Assembly (NCBI GenBank): GCA_028023455.1
Contig: JAQFVV010006231.1
Span: 2,623,478 to 2,687,477, forward strand
Direction: 5' to 3'
Length of the DNA stretch: 64,000 nt
Source of the DNA: Epiperipatus broadwayi
Taxonomy: Eukaryota; Onychophora; Udeonychophora; Euonychophora; Peripatidae
This document shows positions 37,107 through 48,395 of the stretch, in pieces. The position numbers and the translations under genes were made by a program. Numbering within the stretch: the first letter of the stretch is position 1; each line of letters starts with the position of its first letter. The notes below the pieces were generated by a model. It searched no databases, was not told the origin of the DNA, and saw only the letters and a program-made list of their open reading frames with translations.

Positions 37107-40043
37107 AAAAATAACTATTTAATTCTTTAAATCTTTTTATTTTAAGTAGATATATTAATGAATATTATTAATGAGAAGAAAGAAAAAAATATTTTGTAAC
37201 ATAACAAACAAACTTAAGAAAATGAAATATGGAATGAATTGATATAGATTATTATTTGAGAAAATTATAATAAACAATTAGTATTTATTCTAATGAAGAA
37301 AAGAAAAATAGTGAAAAATAATAATAATCCTGCTATTTGCAATAGTATTAATGATAAAGATTATTTCACAAAATGTTTGAAAAGACTCATGAATGCAAAA
37401 AGAAAGAAATTAAAACAATCTTGAAATATTGAATTTATTGCTTTGGTCACTTTGTCTTTTGTATTTTCAGATAATTATTCCACTTTTCAATATATTCTTT
37501 TAACATGTAATCTCTCTCTATCCATATGGTTAATAATCATAATTTTGGTAAATCAATTTTGAAAAAAAAAAGAATTTAATAAAAAACTGAAAATCTGCAA
37601 ATTAATTAATTAAAAGTTTATAGAATGCTTAAAGATATATTATTTATCTATATGGTGGCATTCATTTTTTTGATACTGCTTTAGAGGGTACTTTTTGCCA
37701 ATTTGGTTTTCTTGTTTCCTAATTATTGATATTTGCTAAATATTCTTTTTTGATTTGGCCATGCAATTTGTTAAGATTTTTTTCATGTCATTTTGCTTTT
37801 TTTCTTGCCCTGGTCATTTTCTAATTAATATGTTTAATATTTTGATTTCTAGAGTTATTTGATTGTTGTTGTTTTTTTTTGATTGAGTATAGTTCTAAAA
37901 AATTTGCATGTTTATTTTTTAATCTTTAATCTAATAGTTCAAATAATTGGAACACTTTGTAATAATGGTCACTGTTATTAACTAATTCCATTTAGTGCTT
38001 GTTTGTGTAATCAATGGTTTGGGATTTTTTTTAGAAACCAAAATGGCAAAGAGCACACTTTAAACTAGTACCCATTTTTTTGTCTTGTAGCATTTCTCTT
38101 CAAATTTCACACAATCTTCTGAATGTGTTATAATTCCTTTTTCTGCTAGACTTTAAACATTTTAAAGTTCATTTACAATGATTCAAAACACAATGGTGGC
38201 AATTCTTCCAAGTCTAAACAAAGTTGTGAAATGTTTCCTTTGTATGATAAAATGAAAATGATCAATTTAATTCTGAAGGGAAAGAATGTCTTTTAAAGTT
38301 GGATATATATTTAAAGAATAAGTCAACAATCTTGAAGTTACTTAAAAGAATACTGAGTTAGGATTACTTGTGTTTTTAAGCTGTTTAAAATTTCATCCAC
38401 ATTACATGAGATAAATATGCATTTAGTGAAGATTGAAAATATAAATAAAAGGAAATCTCTAGTATACATAAATTTATTGACCATAAAATATTGACTCTAT
38501 ATGAAGGTTGTCACATGGATTCACTAGAAATAAAAACATCAAGCCATTTACTAAAAGTAAAGATGACTGTGTATATTCAGAAATTTATACTATTTTAAAA
38601 AATGAAATATTCTCAATTTCTTTTAGACTTAGCAGAATTGCTCTTATCATTAATTAATATAATTTACTAAATTTGAATTTTTTAATTCACAATGTGAATG
38701 ATGTTGCTGCAGTCTCAAACATCCCAATAAAATGATTGCTGCTATACAAGTAAGCAATTGTAGTAATTTTAAGCTTACAAACTTAACTTGACCCAGATCC
38801 AGTCATAGTATCTTGTCTATTTATTGTCATCATTGTTTACCATCATAAGATGAAGAAAATAAAACAGCATTTTATTTATTTATTTTTTTAAAGAGACTAC
38901 TTAAATGAACATACATATTTACACACAAATATCTGAATGCAAGCCTATGTGCTTATATTTAGTTTCTTTTACTCAATTTTGTTAATCATTTTTGTCAATA
39001 TTTTAATATTTATAATTTTAAAATAAAAATATATAAATATGTGTGTGTGGGTATCCATGTAAAAAAGCATATATACTATGTGTGAATTTTAATACCATAC
39101 TAAGGCTTGAAAACCAAATCATGTAAATAGGAGTACTACCATTCATATACAAACAACATCTCAAAAATATTATAGAAATAATAGATTCATTATAAGAATT
39201 TTTTAAAACATCAGTTTGTTTTATTAAAATTAATTTGGATTGATAGGTTTTTATAAAAACCACATGACATCCAAGCGCCTTTGTGATAGAGCACAATAAT
39301 TTTAGTTGTAGATAATGTAATTTTAGATAAGTAGGTAGATGCATAAATAATTAAATGGTAGAACGATAGTTATCATGTGAGTATTAAAAGTGATTTTTTA
39401 AACAACTTATCTAGTATACATAGTAATTTAATTTAAAAGTGATTTTTAGATTTGTTATGAAATTATTGTTGTATATCAACTAAGGTAGTAATACTGTTAA
39501 TGTAATGTACATTAATTCCAATGTAATTTAAATATTTTACTATTTATATGCTTTAATTCATTATTTAAAATCATTATTTATAGCTTTCTCTTTCATAATG
39601 TTTGTTGTTAGCTATTTGTATAATATATTTTGTCAAATATATTATTTTCATTTCTCATATTATTAAAAGAAACAAACTTGTTTTGAGATTATAAAAAAGA
39701 ATTCTAAATTAGTAGAAAAACATTTTACAGGATTTCTTCTATCATCTTCACTTTTCAGTCATCTTGCTTAAGATTACTGTTATTTTTATTTAAGTCAGGA
39801 AATAAACATGAAGGTTGTAGGATTCCCAATACACTAAACAAAGAATCTTTCTTGTAAGTCAGGATGTGTGGAAGATTTTATGTTTTAATGACTTTTTTGT
39901 TAAAGATCTTTATATATATAAAATAGAGACTATATCTTTATATAATATATATATATTACTAGTATATACATATATTTATAATATCAAAAGCGAAAAGCTG
40001 AACTAGTCAATGAATAATAAACAAATTACACCAAAATTCAGAG

Positions 40044-40288
40044 TTTAAAAACTAGCCAAAATTTAAAAATTAAAATTTTACAACCACTCATTTCACTGCC
40101 AAGACAGATTTCTCAAGCACAAAGGAATATAAACACAACTTATATATATATATTAAATTATAACTGAGAATTATGGATACGTGGTATATTTTGGTGTCGT
40201 ATTTGTGTTCCTTTGCACTTGAAAAGTATGCCTTGGTAGTGAAACCATGGAAAATTTTAATTTTTAAATTTTGGCTAGCTTTTTAAAT
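40044..40288. repeat. Fold-back element, arms about 90 bp
   Basis: The left arm 40044-40139 (AAACTAGCCAAAATTTAAAA, ... TTTCACTGCCAAG ... AAGCACAAAGGAA) and right arm 40200-40288 are inverted copies with a 60-bp AT-rich loop. The arms contain no ribozyme or tRNA motif that I can see. Its right end is followed within 30 bp by the repeat at 40315. Confidence 0.75.
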
Positions 40289-40314
40289 TTTAAATATATA
40301 TAATACTAAATTTT

Positions 40315-40580
40315 ATATAAAGAACTTGCAAATAAAGTCTTAACAAGCTTTGCAGAATATCCCTAACCCCAGATCAGTTTCTGCTACTGGCTTCATCAGT
40401 GAGGTGCTAGGATATTTGAGTATTGGATTAAAAATACCAGGACAAACCCAGAACTTTATCTAATGGATAACTATTAAGTAGAAAATCTGAATTTTTCAGA
40501 CATTCATATGTCTTCCAATCCAGCTATCTAACTTAAATAGCCATATGGGACTAAAACAAGTTCAGATACACCATATTATA
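40315..40580 (-). repeat. Dispersed repeat P, copy 1 (carries hammerhead-like motif)
   Basis: About 265 bp are shared in the same orientation with 42393-42650 at roughly 90% by eye. Shared landmarks include AAGCTTTGCAGAATAT-type, ACCAGGACAA, ATCTAATGGATAACTATTAA and AGACATTCATATGTCTTCCA. The last part (ATATGGGACT... to CAGATACACCATAT) also recurs inverted at 42775-42910. A hammerhead-like motif lies on the minus strand at 40367-40404. Minus is taken as the element's sense on that basis. Confidence 0.8.
40367..40404 (-). ncRNA. Hammerhead ribozyme-like motif, family P copy 1
   Basis: On the minus strand: CCTCA, CTGATGA, an 11-nt stem II segment AGCCAGTAGCA (only GC/GC can pair), GAAA, CTGATC, TGGGG. 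CCTCA pairs with TGGGG over 5 bp including one G-U. The stem III segment starts from A15.1-U16.1 with a mismatch next to it, and the cut site is AUC. All universally conserved core bases are present, but stem II is very short. It is a different sequence from the family at 4681, so the two are independent instances of the fold. Confidence 0.5.
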
Positions 40581-41673
40581 ATGGTCTGAGAAATTCCAGT
40601 CTTACCGTATCTGCGCTACAGGGTGCCACTAGGCTACTTGAACCTAGAAAATTTATAGAGTAGGCAGATACATGCTGTTAAGATCCTACTTTTACATATA
40701 TATGGTTTATTCCAACCATCAGCCCATGCCATTAGCTCAGGGAACAGCAGAGATTTATAATAGATAATTTTATTTAAAATATATTTGCAATATTAAAAAA
40801 TTAAAAGCCATTGCTAGTAATAACACACAAAAAAAACATTTATTAATGCACATATATAAACATTTAAAATTTGAGGAATAAAATTTATTATTTTAGATTG
40901 ATTGTTAATTTTTAAATTTAAATTCTTATCTTAAACAGTCTGCACAGATGGACATTTTATAAAAGTTTGTTTTATAATGTTGAGTATAGATAGGCTACAT
41001 AGATTACTCAGTTAAAAACATTTCAAAATAAACATAAACGATCAAAATATAAAGTCATTGATGAAATTGCAGAAGGAAATTTACAAGAAACCCAATGACA
41101 TTCATCATAAGATGCCGCATTGACACCAATAACTTAAAAGACACTCGAATAAATACATTTTTAGATACTCAACATGAGGTATCATATTTACTGAATATCT
41201 ATATATTTTAATCAAATATGAAAATAAAAACATAATTAAGCGTTAACAAATCCATGCAGTCATCTATACCCAATTTAAATTTAATGCATTTAAATAATTT
41301 AGTCAATAAATATTAAAAAAAATTGAAATGATTAAGTCAGCAAACTCAAAATATTTAAAATTAAACATCAATAATTGATTTTGAAATCTTAAGTCAGATT
41401 AAAGTTCATTTTAAAAATTAGGTTTAACTTATCAAATCTTGACGAAAGTTCTTAAATACTTTAAAAAAAATTTTTTTTTAAAATTGTATAGTTCATATTT
41501 TACAATAGAAGAGTTCATGATTCCTTGGGCCAATTCCCGTGAAGACTTTATTAATGGAAGACTGGTCTGTTGTTCATACCGTAGTTCTCAATCTGGAGGC
41601 TGCCTTAGCTGGTTCCATCCTAGTACTATTTAATTGCAGTGCCCATATGATTTGGGGTCTGCAACTGTACCAT

Positions 41674-41916
41674 TCATAATTCAACAGTCATTTCATTTGA
41701 AATAAGTGAGAGAGTGTGACATGTGCGTCTTATCACTCCTCTCAAAAAAATCAAGCTGGAACTGTTCTTAATTTGGATATTATTCTTTTTATAGTAATCC
41801 TCCGGATTCATTGAACATAGTTTCCTGTTCCAATCATTTTCATTAAGGTCCGAGGATTGGTTTGCTGCTTCTATCAGACATCTAATTTTTTTTGTTCTCT
41901 TATCTATGTCTTTCAT
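41674..41916 (-). CDS. Unidentified 80-codon ORF between P repeats
   Basis: The frame starts MKDIDKRTKKIRCLIEAANQ, then SDLNENDWNRKLCS, MNPEDYYKKNNIQIK and SSLIFLRGVIRRTCHTLSLI. The composition is more protein-like than most frames in this window, with few AT-driven Ile/Lys/Asn runs. I do not recognise a domain. It lies between two direct copies of repeat P (40315 and 42393) and in the sense orientation suggested by their ribozymes, so it may be a remnant of an element framed by P. It could equally be a fragment of a host-gene retrocopy. No start context or promoter supports expression. Confidence 0.25.
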   Translation of the reverse strand: MKDIDKRTKKIRCLIEAANQSSDLNENDWNRKLCSMNPEDYYKKNNIQIKNSSSLIFLRGVIRRTCHTLSLISNEMTVEL

Positions 41917-42249
41917 CTGAATTTTTTATATAAGAGCCCCAAGGGCTAGTTTGCTTTTCGTTTAATTTATAAAACAATCATTTACTGAGATTACATAAGA
42001 ATCTTTTAACAAAAATATTTTATCTTTAGATCTTGTACCTTTTTTATATTTTTATATAAAAAAGTACGTTCAAATATCTTTCTTTTTTTCTATTTTAAAA
42101 AGAAAATAATACTTTTAAAGTTTTCATTCCATCTGTGCAATATATTATATACGTTAAACAATTTTTAATTTTCAGTTTTTAAGTTAAGTTTTTTTCTTTT
42201 TAATAAATCAATTTTTATTTATAATCTTTTTATTTTAATTTAAAATAAT

Positions 42250-42910
42250 GTAACGGCATATTATATACCGCTACAATATATTAATAGCTTTAGCAACATA
42301 AAAATGCCAAAACCTTAATAGCAAAAAATAAAATTACAAAGAAATCAAGTCATATGTCACATGTCCTAATTTAACAAACTTGTATTACAAATGTTATATA
42401 AAGAGCTTGCAAATAAGCTCTTAACAAGCTTTTCAAAATATTCCCAACCCCAGACAGGTTTCTGCTACTGGCTTTCTCAGTGAGGCACTAGTATATTCAA
42501 GCATTAGATTAAAAATACCAGGACAAGCCCAGCACTTTATCTAATGGATAACTATTAAGTAGAAAATCTGTAATTTACAGACATTCATATGTCTTCCAAT
42601 CCAGCTATCTAACTTAAATAAGCATATGGGACTGAACCAAGCTTGTTAAGAGCTTATTTGGAGCTCTTTTGTAATACAAGCTTGTTAAATTAGGTCATGT
42701 GACATATGACTTGATTTCTTCGTAATTTTATTTTTTGCTATTAAGGCTTTGGCAATTTTATATTGCTAAAGCTATTTAAAATATGGTGTATCTGAGCTTG
42801 GTTCAATCCCATATGGCTATTAAGTTAAATAGGTGGACTGGAAGACATATGAATGTCTGAAAATTTTTGATTTTTTACTTAATAGTTATCCATTAGATAA
42901 TGTGCTGTAA
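42250..42910. repeat. Nested inverted-repeat cluster built from repeat P and a flanking unit Q
   Basis: Unit Q (about 42283-42392, with CATATGTCACATGTCCTAATTT) is repeated inverted at about 42660-42778 at high identity. Repeat P copy 2 (42393-42650) lies between them, and an inverted fragment of P follows at 42775-42910. The order is Q, P, inverted Q, inverted part of P. The transcript of either strand would fold into a long duplex. The arrangement resembles tail-to-tail inverted copies, as known for Penelope-like pseudo-LTRs, but no reverse transcriptase is present here. Confidence 0.75.
42448..42485 (-). ncRNA. Hammerhead ribozyme-like motif, family P copy 2
   Basis: On the minus strand: CCTCA, CTGAGAA, AGCCAGTAGCA, GAAA, CCTGTC, TGGGG. 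Stem I (CCTCA/TGGGG) is kept, and stem III is a perfect minimal AC-CU-GU with the classic GUC cut site. The core has G8 changed to A (CTGAGAA), so this copy is probably inactive. It complements copy 1, which keeps the CTGATGA core but has a weakened stem III. Confidence 0.5.
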
Positions 42911-42920
42911 TGTGCATATT

Positions 42921-42982
42921 TTTTTTATTAAGTTGCATCATGTAATATATATATATATATTTTTTTATTAAGTTGCATCATG

Positions 42983-43022
<40 letters not shown>
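42921..43022. repeat. Tandem 40-bp repeat (two copies) running into a (TA)n microsatellite
   Basis: Two exact 40-bp copies occupy 42921-42960 and 42961-43000, each containing TTAAGTTGCATCATGTAA followed by TA repeats. The second runs into a longer TA array to about 43022. Confidence 0.9.
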
Positions 43023-43026
<4 letters not shown>

Positions 43027-43210
43027 CTTGTATATTATAAAAAGTTTATATGTGGGCTAGAGACAATCTCTAATTTAATAATTGATTAGTGATAATCATT
43101 ATTCCATTTATCTAGAATGGATTGTGTCAAAGTTATGAGAGGAATAAATTTGGTACTTGTAAATCAAAGTATAACAATTTACTACTGATAAATTATATAC
43201 AGTGGCCTGG

Positions 43211-43252
43211 ACCAATTGATGAGTGCTAGTTCTGCACGAAATGCATCGTGGA
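43211..43252 (+). ncRNA. Hammerhead ribozyme-like motif, copy D (best stem II)
   Basis: The order is ACCAA, TTGATGA (43216-43222, C3 changed to T), a hairpin with a perfect GTGC/GCAC stem II, GAAA (43238-43241), TGCATC, GTGG. Stem II with its closing G-C pair is the best in the family. Compared with the copy at 29611, two bases of stem III appear deleted. Stem I keeps CCA/TGG with a mismatch next to the core. Activity is doubtful because of the C3 change, but the copy indicates a family consensus of CTGATGA-GTGCT...AGCAC-GAAA. Confidence 0.55.
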
Positions 43253-44719
43253 GGGTCATTTGTTTTTGTTGTATCTTTATTCGCTTTGTTTTCAAAAGAA
43301 GAATGTGTGCTGATGTGCAGGTGATTTTAATACATTTATAAAAAGTTTATTATCTACGGTTTCAAGAATTCGTGAAAACAATTCAAAACTAAATGCAATG
43401 GGCTGAAAGGGAGAGAGGGGAACTACTATACTTTATTTTAATAAAATTATTTTTTTAAAAAAAGCTATTGGTAATACAAAAAAAGATATATAAAGTTAAC
43501 GACATATTATTAAATACTTTTTTAAAATTCTTTTTTTTATTCCAGTATCTATTTATTTTTTAAACTTCTGCATTTCTTTAATTAAGTTATTTTTATTCTA
43601 TGAAGGATTTGCATTCTCAGTTGTATTGTTCGGTATTATTTTACTTTGCTAACTTATTTAGTTCAAGTCACATTATCTTTCAATAAATAAATAGAAAACT
43701 TTAAAGTATTGTCTATCTAGTTTCAAGATCTTAAAAGAATTTATAATATATGATAAACAGAACTGTTATTTATGCAGTATAATAAATGGTATCAGTTTTG
43801 CAGTTTTAAAAAACCTCTTTATTTAATAATATGTGGCTACTTTTTCTTCTTCTTCGTAATATATATAAAAAAGTATAATTTTATTAATATGTATGGAATA
43901 GGTTATTTGTAATGGATAAAATACACATATAAATCCTATTAATAATAGCTGCCTGTTTGAACCGAAAGCTAAATTAATTGATCATATCATTTTGAATCAT
44001 TACCGATCCAATGCAGGATGAAAATTTCTCCAAATTTAATCCAGTTTCTTTTCTCTCCAAATCATATTAGCAATTGTCTTTATGTCTCACATGCCGTCTC
44101 TTTCTAGGTTTTTTATTTCTTGAGATCTAATTTAAAATTTTAATTGTCTTTCAATTATCATTTCTAACAATATATTTAGCTCATCTCCATTTTAGTATCA
44201 TAATTCCTTCAATAATACTTGTTTATTCTCTCAACAGTGTACTTTGTTTCAATTTTTTCTTGTTACTCCTAATATGCAATTAATGGATACAGGATACATT
44301 AGCATTGCTTTAGAAATAAAAAAGAAATATTGAAATTGGAAAAGAAATGAATTAAAAATTTATGGTAAATTGCAAATAGTATAGAAATTGATAAAAAAAA
44401 TCTTATTATGTTACCCATTTTCAGTGACACATGTATATATTTTTTAAAAATCCAAAGCTGATACCATAATAATCACTAAAATACTCACTTATTTGTTTTT
44501 AAAGTTGGAAATAATATCTATCTAATCATATAGATATATAAATTAATAAATTTAAACTACATTTAATTTATAAATAAATATCATAGTTCAAAAAGATTAT
44601 CTCTTTCATCTGTAAATGAAATACCATGTGGCATAGGTCTGTGAATTAGATTGATTTTACATTGAGAAAGGAGTTAGACAGAGTTGCATACTGTCACTCT
44701 ATATGAAAGACAAATTTGA

Positions 44720-44830
44720 TGAATACAAATGTGGATTCAGGATTGGTTATAGTGTTATGAGATAGTGTGGAGAGTGGTGGGTCATGTGAAAGTCTGTGCT
44801 CATGTACCCTATATATTATAATATCAGAAA
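44720..44830 (-). repeat. Fragment of the fold-back family seen at 4572
   Basis: The + strand segment TTATGAGATAGTGTGGAGAG, GGTCATGTGAAAGTCTGTGC and CATGTACCCTATATATTATA matches the outer part of both arms at 4572-5012. The minus-strand open frame 44694-44885 and the frame at 4497 share peptide text only because they are copies of this repeat. The ribozyme part is not present in this fragment. Confidence 0.7.
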
Positions 44831-44909
44831 TTTTAGATATACTAATAACACTTTCACTTAAAATTGAAAATACATAATACTTCAAGACTTTAAGAAAGTA
44901 AAAAAAAGT

Positions 44910-45270
44910 AAAAAAGTGGAATTATATTTAAATATGAAGAAGACAAAGAGTATAATGATAGGGTTAATAGTTGATTTCAAAATTGTTAATGGTGTAGAAG
45001 TAGTTAGTAGGTTTTATTTAATTGAATTATTCATTAACAATAAAAGATTGCTTAATCAAGAGATTTGTCATAGATTAATGCTGATCAAAGTTACAATTAA
45101 AAAAAAAATCCTGAAAAAGATTTTTGGATAGAATGGTTTTACCACTTTCTATCAATATAAAACTTGGATATTTAAAAAGATAGACAAACCATTGTTGTTT
45201 TTTGAATTGTGAAGCTAGAAAAACATTTTCACTTTCCATAGATAGCTGAGAATTGAACAAGTGGTTATGT
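44910..45270 (+). pseudogene. LINE reverse transcriptase relic (C-terminal region)
   Basis: The frame 44916-45131 reads YLNMKKTKSIMIG, then VDFKIVNGVEVVSRFYL, ELFINN and LLNQEICHRLMLIKVTIKK. This follows the order after the YADD box in RTE-like and related LINEs: LkINxxKTKxM, a short hydrophobic strand, xGxxIExVxxFxYLGSxIT, then KEIxxRIxxAK. The KTK of motif D and the EI..R region are clear. Downstream frames to about 45270 carry further decayed pieces with stops. The 5' part with the catalytic residues is absent. It is a dead fragment, not a host gene. Confidence 0.65.
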
Positions 45271-48242
45271 GATTAGTTTAGACATGAACATTACTATGGT
45301 CATATCAAGAGATAATCTTATTTATTATTAAAAAACTATTAGTAATTAAAGCAGTCAGCAGAGAGGTGCATCAATTTTATCACTAAATCTGCTTAAGGAA
45401 CTCATTTCCAAAATTCAGCAACAATGATATGTAATAGTAATGTCAGTAGAATAACAGCCATATTATAGGTAATTAAAACAGGCAAAACTCTCCATACAGT
45501 AAAGCCACTCAATGCAAGCATGAGAAATAGAGATCATGTAATGTTTAGTAGCATATTATAGGTAGTGGCAAATATTTAAACATAGATAGATTAATATAAT
45601 ACAACAATCTGCTAATATAAACTACACATAACAGAATAAACACCTCATATCATATTGCTATGACTACAGAATATCTCCAAAGTGATACATCCACATGACA
45701 TTAAATAGAATCATTTTTGCAGTAAAAGTAGAATTTAAAACTTTGTAATAAATTACTTTTAAATTGCATATTTTACAAGGGTTGATCATAAACATTAATA
45801 GGCTATTATTAACATTATGAGTTTTATTACTCCACCTTACTTATTAAATGATTTTATGTTACAATTGAGAAATGTAATAACTGTTTCCTTATGTTATATT
45901 AATATAATTGTCTAGTCTGAAAAGAGATTTCATTTGACTTCAAAGAAATTACTTTAATTAAACATAAATTATTAATCAAATTTACATCTATAATTTATTA
46001 CAAGTTTGTTCTAAAATAATTTTCCAAGCCTCACCTAGTGTCATATCAATCACTTAACAGCCATTTGTTTACAGCAACACATGAAATTATTAGCTTTAGG
46101 CCAAGACTGTCTATATGATTTGCAAGCCATTATGTCTAGATATAATTCATTGTAATAGATATCAGCATGTTCTCACTTTATCCTCTGCAACAAAAATTTT
46201 TTGTAAAAAAAAAAAAAATGTATGTTCTAATCAAACTACTTTTGAACCCTAATATTCTTCAAAAATAACTGTTAATAGAATTATTTTGGGGCCCTAGGTA
46301 ACTGCTTTATTTACCTGTAAATAAAATAGGTATAGCCAGTATGATTAACACTGCTTCTTTCATAATGACAAAACTCATCACTTCAGCATTATATATGCTA
46401 TTCTATATACTTGTTTCCAAATGCAAAGATTATTACTTCACACATTGTGATTTTACATATCTCTGTTTTGAAATATTTGTATAATAAATTAATCTTTTTA
46501 AACATATTTTTTATTTTTAAATATGTGCAATATATATTGGTTTTAAAATGTGGATAAATAAAGTATATAGCTTTAATTCATTAATGATTTTAAGTAGATG
46601 TTTTTTCTATTCAATTGTGGAATATATGATTCATATAAATGGCAGTCTTCATTGCCATTGTTATATAATTGAAATTTATATCCAATTTGAAATCCAAGTG
46701 AGAAATGATAAAAATATTGGTTGAAATGATTAGAAAGAAAATTATGTAAAAACTTAAATTTAAAAGATACATAATAAGTTGAAAGACTTAATCACAACTA
46801 AAGGTTATTCATAAATTGGATTTATGATGTGTATTTTTTTTCTTTTATAATATATTTATAAATGAAGCTGAAGAAAGGCATGACTATAATGAAGTAGTAA
46901 AATAAGCTTTGCTATTGATTTGAACTCTATATTTTTGAAATATGATAATGAAGATTCTAGCATTTATAAAAGATAGAAATGATGTAGTAAAAGTTTGATT
47001 TAAATTTTCATAATTAATATATTGGTAGTTTGATGTGCTTATGGATAATATATGTGACAAGGTCTCCCAAATATATATTTTTGTCTATTATTTTATCAAT
47101 TGTTGCATTATGTTGTTAACTATGTAATCTAACTTACCTGTCAAGTCATTAATAACAAATTTATTTAATTATTGTTTGTTTTACTGGAAAAATGAGTGTT
47201 AATATCAAGAAAATACAATAGTACTTTTATTTTTTCTTCCAGTAACTACCTATCATATAAAGGACTTGGAAAGTTGTACCAATAAACAATTTAAAAGTCA
47301 CTCAAGATATCTCATATTGTATTAATATTGGTATTTTCACCAAATCTTAGAAAAATACTATCTGGATTATGGGACCAAGATGAGAAAAACAGCGGAGAGT
47401 CTTATAGAGTATCTCCACTTGTCACAAAGGAAATTGGCAGGCACATCTATAATGAATTAGACTAGAGTAAGACTGAAAAAGAAACTTGTAGTTGTGAATA
47501 ATTATTTTTTTGATTTTATCAATCTTGTTCTTAGAAATTTGTTATGTAAGATTGTCCATCTTATTGGCAGTGATAATATTAGTAAAATTGCATAGAATGG
47601 GTCAGATTTTGCAATTAGATTTTATTAGAGAAAAACTTCATGGTTTTTCTCCACAATTTGTTTTGCCAATTTTTAAATTCCTAATAGATTAATATTGATC
47701 GCAAATAATCTTTCCTTTACACCCATCAAGAGATGCATGTTTTGATCATGATATAAACCATCATCTACTGTAAAAGTTAAAAATATGCTTATCATCAATT
47801 ACATATTCCCAAATGCTACTATGTAAACTGAATTATTTTACAATTTTAGAAACTATAAAAAAATTTGAAAGAGAAATGTAAGACCAAGGAGTTTTTATGA
47901 ACTATTCTTTAATATTGTTTTCATTCTTATATTTACAAGAATATTCTGTTTCAGTGGTTCTTTTTTCTCAAATCATAATATATAATCTCTTTAATTTACA
48001 TCAAAGTTAATACTTCTCACTTGATTACACTTTTTGATATACTATGAACCTTTTGTATCTACCTTTTTTTTAAAAAAGATAAACGAATTACTTTTTTTTT
48101 TTTTACAGCAGCAAGAAATTATAAAATGAAAAATATTGTGATGAAAGTAAAATTAATAGATAATATTTATAAATACCGCACTCTGTATATATTGTTTTAA
48201 TTGCTTTTTTTTAAAAAAAAAAAAAAAAACTCTTTTAATTAG

Positions 48243-48395
48243 GTGGCTTATAACAAAAGACACTTTTGTTGCTTATGTCCGTCCATCAGATGGTGCTCTT
48301 CAGGGAGTTATGTTAATGGATAAAGAATTCAAAATATCTAAAGGTTGGCTTGAAACTGGAATTCAACATGGTTTTTGCGTTTCTAACAGCTCAAG
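48243..48395 (+). CDS. Pld: Phospholipase D, internal exon (PH domain)
   Basis: This 153-bp exon follows a TTTTAATTAG acceptor and ends at a GTAAGT donor. Its first base finishes the Arg codon begun at 32098, and it leaves in phase 2. The product starts WLITKDTFVAYVRPSDG, continues with VMLMDKEFKIS and ends HGFCVSNSSR. This corresponds to the PLD PH-domain strands WLIVKDSFLLYM.P..G, VLLVDKEFKI and YGIRIDNLSR. The expected next exon would begin TLILKC..Y..A..WW and lead toward the first HKD motif. I did not find it in the remaining 15.6 kb, so the next intron probably extends past the window. The host enzyme would act at Golgi, endosomal or plasma membranes in Arf/Rho/PKC-controlled phosphatidic acid production (family knowledge). 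Confidence 0.93.

Larger units (their letters stand above)
32099..48242. other. PLD intron of 16.1 kb, repeat-dense
   Basis: The donor is GTAAAT at 32099 and the acceptor is TTAG ending 48242, preceded by an A-rich and T-rich tract. Contents are listed separately: an inverted SINE pair, fold-backs, two hammerhead-bearing families, a LINE relic and an unidentified ORF. The stretches 32110-33320, 37110-40040 and 45300-48240 hold only AT-rich DNA; the 108-codon minus frame at 39018-39344 has no family signature and runs into a TG/TA microsatellite, so it is not annotated. Confidence 0.8.

Noticed and set aside
39018-39344. 108-codon minus-strand ORF, the longest in the window apart from the gag fragment
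   Set aside because: No domain or motif, composition follows the AT bias, and the C-terminus is a translated TG/TA microsatellite.
42943-43022. Direct repeats considered as a CRISPR-like array
   Set aside because: Only two exact tandem copies with no spacers, in a eukaryotic intron; it is a microsatellite-associated duplication.
44694-44885. ORF sharing peptide text with the ORF at 4497-4733, suggesting a conserved small protein family
   Set aside because: The similarity is at the DNA level and the shared sequence is a non-coding fold-back repeat.
47510-47692. 60-codon hydrophobic ORF that could be a small membrane protein
   Set aside because: Hydrophobicity is expected from T-rich sequence; no signal, family or splice context.
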